Origin: Symbiodinium natans
Taxonomy: Eukaryota; Sar; Dinophyceae; Suessiales; Symbiodiniaceae
DNA length: 64,000 nt
NCBI GenBank assembly: GCA_905221605.1
Contig: CAJNDS010000001.1
Location: 906,525-970,524, forward strand
Reading direction: 5' to 3'
Positions 37,101 to 49,100 of this stretch are shown here, in pieces. The notes under the pieces were generated by a model. The model had not been told where the DNA came from and ran no database searches. It saw only the letters and a list, made by a program, of their open reading frames with translations. A program made the translations under genes and the position numbers. Numbering within the stretch: position 1 is the first letter of the stretch; each line of letters starts with the position of its first letter.

Positions 37101-40100
37101 GGGTGGCTGGGGACCCTTAGTGTAGCTGAGTGAGCACCCCTTACACTTGTTGGGATGTAGGGTTTAGGGTTTAGGGTTTAGGGTTTAGGGTTTTACGATC
37201 ATCCCCCTATAGAACTGAAAGTGTACACTTGTTTGGGGGCTTCTGAACTCAGCGACTAAGACTTGCAGGTCCATGGCACTTATTAACCAGCTATAAGTGC
37301 ACTTACAGCCCACCGTTGTTCCCCTTAAGTGCCCCAAGATGGTTATAAGCACAGATTATAAGTACACTTGTCATTGGTGAATAGGTATCATGAATCTCCA
37401 AGTACTACTCTCTAGGTAGGGTTTAGGGTTTAGGGTTGAGCCAGGCCCCCGGGTTTCTCTTATGCCTCCCAGTATTGGGACCTTTTTGTGAGAGGGTTCC
37501 CAGAACCTAAACCCTAAACCTTATAATCAAATAATCCCTAAATCCTAAACCCTAAACCCTAAACCCTTTTGTCGATCTAAGGAAGGTGTCTTCAGTCTGC
37601 TAGAGACTCGTATGGTTACTTTTTGGACGTTCTGTGCTTAAGCCGGCCTCAGAGCTACTGGCTTAGGGGTTTGGGGGTTTAGGGTTTAGGGTTTAGGGTT
37701 ATAAAATTTCGTACCCTTGACCTGACATACACTGGCGCCTAGACCCTAAACCCTGAATACTGAACCCTAAACCCTAAACCGTTTGGGGTTTCGGGATGTG
37801 GGCTCAGGGCTAGGACCCCTAAGCGCACGGAAGGGTTCGACACGGATTCTTGGTGAAGCTAAACCCTAAACCCTAAACCCTAAACCCTAAACCCTCAATC
37901 CTCTAATGGTTATGTGAAGGCGCTACTAAACTCTAAACCCCGCGCCACAGCTCATGGTTTAGGGCTAAAGGTTTAAGGTTTAGGGTTCGGGGATGCCGAA
38001 GAGTCCCAAAAACGAACTCACAGGGCGATTGCGGGTTTAGGGATAGGGTTTAGGGTTTAGGGTTTAGGGTTTAGGGTTTAGGGTTTAGGGTTTAGGGTTT
38101 AGGGTTTAGGGTTTAGGGTTTAGGGTTTAGGGTTTAGGGTTTAGGGTTTAGGGTTTAGGGTTTAGGGATAGGGTTTAGGGTTTAGGGTTTAGGGTTTAGG
38201 GTTTAGGGTTTAGGGTTTAGGGTTTAGGGTTTAGGGTTTAGGGTTTAGGGTTTAGGGTTTAGGGTTTAGGGTTTAGGGTTTAGGGTTTAGGGATAGGGTT
38301 TAGGGTTTAGGCTCCTGGGGTGTTCCATGGATCCTTGATTCTAGGACTGAGATCTCGAGTGAAACAACGACAAACAAGCTTCGGATTCTGGAAGACATTC
38401 TTTTTGGACTGGAGTGACTGAACCGAAGGAGCCCTTTTTGGGTTTAGGGTTTAGGGTTAAGGGCTTAGGGTTTAGGGGCCTTTTTGGGTTGAAGGGCTTC
38501 TACGGGAACCTAAACCCCTAAAGACATGGGAAGCAGGGCCTACTCTGTGTCCCAGAACCATAGAAGGTTTAGGGTTTAGGGTTTAGGTTTTGGGGTTTGG
38601 GGTTTGGGGTTTGGGGTTTGGGGTTTGGGTTTAGGGTTTAGGGTGAGTCCCCAGCTCGTAGTAAACAAGATCATTGCAAGCAACATTCCTCAATCAGGGG
38701 ATTTTGGAAGTTCACCCCTGGACCTTAGACCCCTTTCGCGTTTTCTGGTAATTAAACCCTAAACCCTAAACCCTAAACCCTAAACCCTAAACCCTAAACC
38801 CTAAACCCTAAACCCTAAACCCTAAACCCTAAACCCTAAACCCTAAACCCTAAACCCTAAACCCCAATTCCTAAACCCTAAACCCTAAACCCCAATTCCA
38901 AAACCCTAAACCCTAAACCCTAAACCCTAAACCCTAAACCCTAAACCCTAAACCCTAAACCCTAAACCCTAAACCCTAAACCCTAAACCCTAACGCCGGC
39001 GCCTGCCCATGACATTCTCCTGGCCCATGCGGATGGCAGAGGCGCCCGCGATGCGGCAACGAGAGCCGGGCACACACATAACGTGGCCGCCATATCCTGG
39101 CGGGGGTTTAGGGTTTAGAGTTTAGGGTTTAGGGTTTAGGGTTTAGGGTGTAGGGTTTAGGGTTTAGGGGTAGCTTCTTCGGGTCCCTATTGTAGGGGAA
39201 TCCTACTACTCGGGGATTTATCTTAGGGTCTCGATTTTTCGTGTCCAGTCAGCACCCCGTCCTGGATTCCTAAACCCCAAACCCTCAGCCGTAAACCCTA
39301 CATCCTGAACTTGCCCTGAGCCCTAGACCCTAGACCCTAGACCCGAAACCCGAAACCCTACCTCCCCCCTCCCCCCCCCCCCACTGGTGTGCCTAGACCC
39401 TTCAACCTAAGGCAGCCAAGGGTCGTGTCGCCTCACTTCCTTCGTCGCCTGCCACCATTTTCGGGGTTTGGGTTTAGGGTTTATATAGGGGTTTAGGTTT
39501 AGGGTTTAGGGGTCAGGGGTTTAGGGGTTTGGGGTCTACGATTGTTTAGGTTTTAGGGTTTAGGGGTTTCGGGTTTAGGGGTTTAGGGTATAGTGTTTGG
39601 GGTTTAGGGACGGCCTCATTCGGGCTTCATGGCGTTGTTTTGGGCCTTTGAGGGCTTAGGGCGTTCTAGGGCGAGTCTTTGTTAGGGCCACAGCAGATGG
39701 AGTTTTCTCTAGGGATCTCGGCTGTTGGTGTTGAGGGATTAAAGACTTCATGGTTGTAGTGCTCCTTGAGTCCTAGACCCTCTCTATCGGGTATCCAGCA
39801 TGTCCGTGCCAGCGACGCTTTGGAATTCATCTTGCATTGTAGCCCAGTATACTATCCGATACTCAGGAAACCCTAAACGCTTACATTCCTGAGCATTGAT
39901 TCTTCAGAACCCCCCTGAATCCCAAAAAACCATTAACCCTAAAGACTATACAGCACCTGGAGGCCAAATGAGCGCCAAAATTGGGGCCATCTACCCTACT
40001 GGACCATGAACGCTTTTTGGGTTCATTTGGTCCCCCAGGCAAGGGACGATTCACTTTGGTTCAGGGTTTAGTGTTTAGGCCGTGGCTCCTTGAAAGGTGA

Positions 40101-43100
40101 TGGTCCGGGAAAGCAGGGCCACCTCCGCCGAATACCTGAAACAAAAAGCAGATGAAGGAAGGTGTTCAGGGTTTAGGGTTTTAGGGTTTAGAAGCTTAAA
40201 GGTTTAAAGGGTTTAGAAGTTTAGGGGGTCCAGGGTCAGGGTTTAAGGTTTCGGATTTAGGGCTTATCTAGGCTGCCCAGTAACCTGGGCTTAAAAAGGG
40301 TGCCCTTTTTTGCTTAAAGGGGCTTATGAGGGAACCCAAACCCCCTAAAACCCTAAACCCTAAACCCTAAACCCTAAACCCTAAACCCTAAACCCTAAAC
40401 CCTAAACCCGGGCAGCTGTGCACAGCAACCCCTGGAACCCTGAACCCTAAGCTCATGGGTTCCCCGTCTAACCCCCTCTTTACTAACCCCCTCTAAGGTT
40501 CCCGCCATGATTGGGTTTAGGGTTTAGGGTTTAGGGTTTAGGGTTTAGGGTTTAGGGTTTAGGGTTTAGGGTTTAGGGTTTAGGGTTCAGGGTTCAGGGT
40601 TCAGGGTTCAGGGTTCAGGGTTCAGGGTTTAGGGTTTAGGGTTTAGGGTTTAGGGTTTAGGGTTTAGGGCTACTACCCCCTAGGTTCCCCCCCCCAGAAT
40701 TGTATGGCTATTTAGGGATAATGAAGCCGAATTAAGGTTAAGGGGGAGAACCTAGCGGGGGGTAGTCTAGAAGGGGGGCAGTAGGGAAACCCCTGATGAA
40801 CCCCTAAACCCTAAACCCTAAACCCTAAACCCTAAACCCTGTAAGCAAATCCAGGTTGCTCCGGCCCGCCGTAGTGTCCGAACTGGAGGCCCTCCGTGAG
40901 CGCGATCTGCGCGCCGTTCACGCTGGCGAGGGTGCGCACTTCGTTCTGGTGGCTGTCCTCTTATATAGGGTTGTTAGGGGTGAGGGTTTAGGGTTTAGGG
41001 TTTAGGGTTTAGGGCTTAGGGCTTAGGGTTTAGGGTTTAGGGTTTAGGGTTTAGGGTTTAGGGTTAGGGTTTAGGGCTTCGGGTTTAGGGTCTAGGGTCT
41101 AGGGTTTAGGGTTTAGGGTTTAGGGTTTCGGGTTTCGGGTTTAGGGTTTTGGGGTTTAGGGTTTGGGGTTTAGGGTTCCCTTATACACCCTACAAAAGGC
41201 CCAAGGACTCGCCATTCAGAACCGGTCAGGGGACGGACCATAAGGGACCCTAAAACAAATCAGGTGGGGGATTTCTCAGCATGTGGGTTTGGTTTAGGGG
41301 AAAGGTATAGGGTTTAGGGTTTTAGGGTTTTTTTACGTCAGCCATGCGCCACCAACTGTACGTCTTAGAAATTTGAACTCTTTTGCGTCGCACGTCGGCG
41401 CAGTCTGCAGATGCCAGCGGAAGCGCGGGGCGGTGTGGGTTGGTTGTTTTACTCCCAGGAAATCCCTTCTCGGGATGGCGGAGTGGTCAGGGTAGGTTTG
41501 GAGGAGGTGTACCGCTTGGGTGGATACCAGGTTAAAGCAGTACGGTGCGGGGTGTCCTTTATGCCTGGATCTGGAAAATTTGATCCTATCTTTGTAGCCC
41601 GGGCTGAAAATTACATGGTGTAGAGGGTCGTCGTGGGGGCTTAATAATGCGGGTGTGAGTCTCTTCTGTTGGTAGGAGAGAAGGGTTTGTGAAGACAGTG
41701 TGGGGCGGTGTGCTTTACGCCAAACTGTCTGGTTGGTGACGTGAGAGTAGTAGGAGGCTTTGATACTCATTGCCCGTCTTAAGTATTGAAAATACCACCC
41801 ATCTATGGAGCGTAGATGCTTGTCTTCCAGGGTGAGTGAGTCTAAGCCATAGATTAGTACTGATACTAGGTAGGAATGGAATGGGCGGGCTTTGGCTCTC
41901 CAACGAAGTCTGCTTCGCCACAAATTTTGGAGCTTCATGTGTGCTGCGTGTGCTTTTGTTTTGCGTGCCTCCATGGCGTACTTGGTGGTGTGTTCCCATG
42001 CTACCTGTGTGCCTAGATATTTGGCGCAGTAAACTGTGTTCACCTTTGTGCCATCTACGAATCTGACATCAGGGTCTGGCGCGTTGGGGTGTACCAGGAT
42101 TTCTGTCGTTTCTGTGTAAAGGGTGGCCTCTACTTGTAAAGAGCAGAGTATCTCCTGTATTTGTGAAGTAGTCACACTCATAAGCATAGTATCATCGGCA
42201 TATTCTAGGTCATACACTGGCTTACCTATAGACCATGTCTTGGTGGGTATCCCGTGCGTGCGTAGTCTGGCGTCCACATCATCAACCGCCTGATTTGCCT
42301 CAAAGACGAGTCGACTGTAGTGCGGAAATGCTTCCGCCACCACCAGCCACGCCAAGCAGAATGCCATCCCCCGGAGGGTCATACAGCATCCATCCTTCTT
42401 GTACCCGACTCATTCGGTAACCCAGGTACCCTTTGATCTGTCCCAAGAGAAATCTGTGGTCCCGCCTCAGCGAAGGGTCCTGCCACAAGTTCTCCTCAGC
42501 ACTTCATCTGGATCAGGGACGAGGTCGGTCTCTTCTCCCCAGTAGGCTTCAGCTTGCAGGTCGATCCTCGTTCGGTTGAACACGTAAATGAACAGCCATT
42601 CGGGAACCCCAACGTACTTCGCCATTTCGTCAACAGTTAGGATTTAGGGTTTAGGGTTTAGGGTTTCAGGGCTCTGCATCTGAAGCAACGATAGGTCTAT
42701 CGCAGACGATGCATTCTTTCGAACCCTGTGCCCAAAGCCAAATAAAACCCTAACCCCCCAACTGCTGAACACCTTAGACCCCAGACCTTAACACCTAAAC
42801 CCCAAACCCCTAACAACCGTAAACACCCCTAAACCCCAACCCCCCCAAACCCCTCTGCCCATAACAAGACCTTAAACCTTCAACCCTGAACCCTTAAATA
42901 AACAAAAGCAAAAAAACCTACAAACGCCTAAGTCCTGAGACCCAGCAGCGTTTCCGAAATTAGGGGTACCTTATCGGGGTCACTCTTGTAAGGGAATCCG
43001 ACTATTTGGCGGTCTATTCTAGGGGTCCCTTAAAAACTAAACCTTAATGGCCCCCGTGGGCGGCAAATTTGGGGCAAATTTGCCTGCTTGTGGGCATTTT

Positions 43101-46100
43101 TGCCTCCTTGTGGGCATGTGTTGCCTGCTTGTGGGCATGCATGTTTGCCTCCTTGTGGGCATTTGTTGCCTGCTTGCGGGCATTTTGGCCTGCCTGCTTG
43201 TGTTTTTGCCTGGTTCGTGGGTTTAGGGTTTCAGGGCCTCAAGGCCTGGGGTGTAGGGTTTCAGGGCCTTAAGGCTTGGGTTTAGGGTTTCAGGGCCTCA
43301 AGGCCTGGGGTTTAGGGCCTCAAGCATAGGGTGAGGATCTGTTGTGGGTCTTAGGTTTCGGGTTTTGGGTCCGCTGGACTTTGAGCTTTAAGCCTACTGG
43401 GAAGGTATTGAGTGAACTGTATATTTTCTCAATGATATGGGTTTCTTGGGTGAGTGGTTTTTTTTCCTACGCTTGACAAGCTGCTTGACTAGTGAATGCT
43501 TGGACTTGAGATGCTGATACCCAACCCCTAAACCCTAAAAACCCCAAACCCCAAACCCTAAACCCCAAACCCTAAACCCTAAACCCCCACATCTTAAAAC
43601 CCTAGAGGGTCCCTTATGTTCGTAAACTCCCAGCAGGGTCCGGCTCATCTGTCCATGCGGTGGTGACGACGACCACCTCTTGATCGGCCTTCCAGTCCAC
43701 CTGCGGTAGCTTGGGGTTAGGGTTTGGGGTTTAGGGTTTAGGGTTTGGGGTTTAGGCTTTAGGGTTTAGGCTTTCGGGTTTACTTGGAGGTTCAGGGTAC
43801 TTACTGACCCAATTCTGACTGTACTTATAACCCAATTATGACCCGACTAGGGTACTTCAGGGGCTTATATGTGGCACCCTGAACCTCCAATTAGGGTTTG
43901 GGGTCTAGGGTTTAGGGTTTAGGGCTACGGGGGTCCGGGAGGGATTAGGGTTTCAAAGGTTTCAGGGCTTTGGGTTTAGGGGGAGCAGGTTTCAGGGCTT
44001 TAGGGTTTAGGGCTTTCAAAGGTATAGAGGTTACAGTAGGTCTTAGGGTTTGGTGCCTAAACTACCCTAAACCCTTAACCCTAAACCCTAAACCATAAAA
44101 ACTAAACCCTAAACACCCCCAGCCAGCTAGGCTTTACTGTTGGTTAGTAGGGAATGGGGGAATGAGGTACCCTATATAATCCCTTGAAGGGTATATATAG
44201 GCCTCTACTTCCCTCATTCCCTGCTAACCGACAGTAAGACAAAGGCCAAACCCTAAACCCCAAACCCCAAACCCTAAACCCTAAACCCTAAACCCTAAAC
44301 CCTAAACCCTAAACCCTAAACCAGACAAAGGAAATAAGGGTACTACTGGGCATCCTGGGGTCAGGGGGGGGGGGGGGTTTGAGGGAGGCCTTGGCTCGAG
44401 GGTCGGCGAAGAGTCTACGTTTCATTGCAGTGGGTTTACCCTAAACCCTAAACCCTAAACCCGAAAACCTAAACCCTAAACCCTAAACCCTAAACCCTAA
44501 ACCCTAAACCCTAAAACCTCACCCGACACTCGGTTTGTAAGACTCGGGGATGAATCGAAGACAAAACGATAAGTTTGCCAAGAGCGAATATAAGGGGGCC
44601 TTCATAATGAGAGTAGATTTGTTGTTTTCTTGTTGGGGGGCCATAGGGACTACTATGCGTAACTATTCCCACCCCTAAATTAGATGAAAGACCCCTAAAC
44701 CCTAAACCCTAAACCCCAAACCCCAATCCCCAAACCCCAAACCCTAAACCCTAAACCCCAAACCCTAAACCCTAAACCCCAAACCCTAAACCCTAAACCC
44801 AGCCTCGTCTTCCAACAGCAACTCCGTGGCTCCTGGCAAGGCCGTAGCTGCCAGCCGCGTCCTGAGCTTCCCAGTTGCGGGTTTAGGGTTTAGGGTTACA
44901 TAGGGTTTAGGGCTTATGGTTACATAGGGTTTAGGGTTTAGGGTTTAGGGTTACATAGGGTTTAGGGTTTAGGGTTTAGGCGCGCAGCTACCACAAGAAC
45001 CCTAGGGCCGAGGGTTGAGGCATCTTTTCGTCTTCAGGGCTTGCGGTTTAGGGTTTAGGGTTTAGGGTTTAGGGTTTAGGGTTTAGGGCTTAGGGTTTAG
45101 GGTTTAGGGTTTGGAGCTTAGGGTTTGCGCCTTAGGGCTTAGGGGCAGGCTTGAAGCTCAGAGACCTGCCAAAAGGCTCAGGCTCCAAGAACTCGTATTT
45201 AAGGCGTTAAAGGCCTTATTGATAATAAGCTTTTTTGGTGTTTTTTGAGCCCAAGGGTTAGCATTCGCGACCTGAGAGATCAACAGGTCTCTACCTCAAA
45301 CGCGTGCGAGGAGAAACGCACCAAGGAGCTTGGAAGCTGCACCCCTTCCAAGCTCTGGTCGAAGCACTCGCCGAAGGTCAAGGTCTGTAGGCGGCTGGGA
45401 AGCTGCACTCGTGCCAAGCTCTGGTTGAAACACCAGCCGAAGGTCAAGGTCTGTAGGCCGCTGGGAAGCTGCACCCCTTCCAAGCTCTGGTCGAAAGCAC
45501 CACCGAAGGTCAAGGTCTGCAAGCTGATGGGAAGCTGCACCCCTTCCAAGCTCTGGTTGAAATGATAGCCGAAGGTCAAGGTCTGTAGGCCGCTGGGAAG
45601 CTGCACCCCTTCCAAGCTCTGGTTGAAACAATCGCCGAGGGTCAAGCTTTGCATGCCGCTGGAAAGCTCCACCCCTTCCAGGCTCTGGTTGAAATGGGAG
45701 CCGAAAGTCAAGGTCTGCAGGCCGCTGGGAAGCTGCACCTCTTTCAAGCTTTGGTTGAAACACCAGCCGAAGGTCAACCTCTGTAGCCCGCTGGGAAGCT
45801 GCACCCGTTCCAAGCTCTGGTTGAAATCATAGCCCAACGTCAAGGTCTGTAGGCCGCTGGGAAGCTGCACCCCTTCCAAGCTCTGGTTGAAATGGTAGCC
45901 CAACGTCAAGGTCTGTAGGCCGCTGGGAAGCTGCACCCCTGCCAAGCTCTGGTTGAAGCGCTCGCCGAAGGTCAAGGTCTGTAGGCCGCTGGGAAGCTGC
46001 ACCCCTTCGAAGCAACCGCTTAAGGTCAACGTCTGTAGGCCGCTGGGAAGCTGCACCCCGTCCAAGCTCTGGTTGAAATCATAGCCCAACGTCAAGGTCT

Positions 46101-49100
46101 GTAGGCCGCTGGGAAGCTGCACCCCTGCCAAGCTCTGGTTGAAATGGTAGCCCAACGTCAAGGTCTGTAGGCCGCTGGGAAGCTGCACCCCTGCCAAGCT
46201 CTGGTTGAAGCGCTCGCCGAAGGTCAAGGTCTGTAGGCCGCTGGGAAGCTGCACCCCTTCGAAGCAACCGCTTAAGGTCAACGTCTGTAGGCCGCTGGGA
46301 AGCTGCACCCCGTCCAAGCTCTGGTTGAAATCATAGCCCAACGTCAAGGTCTGTAGGCCGCTGGGAAGCTGCACCCCTGCCAAGCTCTGGTTGAAGCACC
46401 TGCCGAAGGCCAAGGTCTTTAGGCAGCTGGGAAGCTGCACTCCTTCCAAGCTCCGGTTGAAGTAGTCGCCGAAAATTAAGGTGTGTAGGCTGCTGGGAAG
46501 CTGCACCCCTGCCAAGCTCTGATTGAACCTACTGCCATTGAACCAACTGCCGAAGGTCAAGGTCTGTAGCCCGCTGGGAAGCTGCACACCTTCCAAGCTC
46601 TGGTTGAAATGATAGCCGAAGGTCAACGTCTGTAGGCCGCTGGGAAGCTGCACCCCTGCCAAGCTCTGGTTGAAACTGCGGCCGAAGGTCAAGGTTTGCA
46701 AACCGCTGGGAAGCTGCACCCCTTCCAAGCTCTGGTCGAAATCGGAGCCGAAAGTCAAGTTCTGTAGGCTAGCAAGCTGCACCCCTTCCAAGCTTCGGTT
46801 AAAGTTCCCCCCGAAGGTCAAGGTCTGTAGGCCGCCGGGAAGCTGCACCCCAACCAAGCTCTGGTTGAAGCTAATGCCGAAGATCAAGCTCTGCAACCCG
46901 CTGGGAAGCTGCACTCCATCCAAGATCTGGTTGAAATCGTGGCCGAAGGTCAAGGCAATAACCTCATCCATGGCATCCGTGTCTTGATTCAACCCAGTCT
47001 TTGCTAAGGCTTGTTTTATGCTGCGTGCCGCGCAGCCTGCGCCACTTTTTCGCACCATATATGTGAGCTCTTGGTTCTGAGTTTGTTGCAGCAGCGGCTG
47101 GTGCAGTTCAAGAAGATGCGCACCGGAAGTCAGCACGATTGACGCTGCGGAAAGGCCAACACTTTGCGCGACGCGTCTTCGTACATTCCGACCCGTTTCC
47201 GCATCGTCCACATGGAGCTCAAACGTGGAGCCGGCAAGACAGTGGATGGTCAACGGCCGCCGCATGCTGGCGCTTCTGCAGCGACCAGACTCGACGAAGA
47301 ATGGCGTGAAAGCGAGTGGATATTTCGGCTCACTTACAAGCTCTAACATGGGAATAGAGAATTTGGTAACTAGGTACCTTGCATCCCCAGAATGTATGCC
47401 TCCTCAGGGGATCAGAAAAACCACCTAACTCCCGAATGTCTGCGCGCAGCCTGACTTGAGAAAAAGCAACCTCTCAACCTGAAAGGATCATTGGAGGGTT
47501 TGGGGCTTAGGGTTTAGGGCACGACCTCATGCACTAACAGGGCTTTATATTCTAAATTGGAATCCGATTTAGGTCCGATGTTGTCGGCTTCGTCACACCT
47601 ACCACACCTACTTCTGAAGAGTTGCCCAAAATCCCGAACGCGAAGCCCTAAACCCTAAACCTTCACTCCCTAAACCCTAAACCCCAAACCCTGAACCCTA
47701 AACCCTAAGCCTATATGCCAAACCCTCACCCCACCTGACTTGCTGAGGGACTCTACGGGACTCTGTATCCTGCTACTTGGGTGAAGAGTTCCAGTGCAAG
47801 GTTTGGGGTTTCAGGTTCACGGTTCACGGTTCACGGTTCACGGTTCACGGTTCAGGGTTTAGGTTTAGGGTTTAGGGTTTAGGGTTCAGGGTTCAGGGTT
47901 TAGGGTTGAAGGAGTTCAGAGTTTAGGATTTGAGGAGTTTAGGGTTCGGGCTTATGGTTTAGGATCCCGATACCCCACTACAACATGTACCATGTGTAGG
48001 GTGTAGCGCACTGTAGGGTTTAAGGTTAGGGATTGAGGTTTTGGGGTTTAGGGCTTAGGCTCTAGGGTTCAGGCGCGGATATCGAGACTTTGCCGAGCAA
48101 ATAACTACAATGCGAACGCTATGGCTACAGTCGTAGGCAACTAGTACTAGACCCAGGGGCAACCCAGGAATAAGGAGGGTACCCTTGCCACCAACTGCCT
48201 CCAGGAACCCTCGAAAATCCTCCCCTAATCTCTAAACCGTAAACCTAAACCCTAAACCCTAAACCCTGAGCATTTACTCTCTGATCCCCGGGTATCCAGT
48301 ATACGTACATAGCTCCTTGAAAAGACTGGTTGCCACCCAATGATACCAAAAGCACTTCAACCGCAGACCTTCCCAGACTGACCCGAGCTTCCCCCCTTAG
48401 CCCCCCTCATGCCCCCCTCCTCACCCCACCGGGTTTAGGGTTTAGGGTTTAGGGGTTTAGGGTTTAGGGTTTAGGGGTTTAGGGGTTTAGGGTTTAGGGT
48501 TTAGGGTTTAGGGTTTAGGGTTTAGGGTTTAGGGTTTAGGGTTTAGGGTTTAGGGTTTAGGGTGCGCCCCCCACCCCCACCGCCCTAAACAAGAAGAGGG
48601 GCCAGGTGGGCCAGTAGCGCCAGCCGTAAACCTCGCAAGAGGCTCCAAAGTGCAAGGGCTGACATGCTGGCCCTAAAAAAGGGTTTAGGGTTTAGGGTTT
48701 AGGGTTTAGGGTTTAGGTTTAGGGAGCACTCTCGACCTCTGATTCTACCCACGTGAACCCGGGCTAGGGTTTTGGGCTTTGGGTTTTGGGTTTAGGGTTT
48801 AGGGTTGGTTCGTATACTGTACCTTAGGCAGAGTTATATTCGTATCACCCAATGTTCGGGTTCATTTGGCCCCCCAGGGTATTCAGCCTCCCGTTCCGCA
48901 ACAAATTTCCTGATACCCGGTAAGTCTAGCCCGTAGAACTCACTGGTAACTTTGCATCCCAGAATGACGCCCTTCATCTTAGGGTAGTTGCAGTCCCTTA
49001 ACATGGGCCCTTGCAGGGGACCCTGTACAAACCTCTTGCAAAACCCATGGGCCCCATACTTCAGCACCCTTTAAATGAGGCAAGGGGCCATATTCAGGGA

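Noticed and set aside
43056-43215. CRISPR-like array
   Set aside because: Units are tandem with no spacers and drift between copies; a minisatellite.
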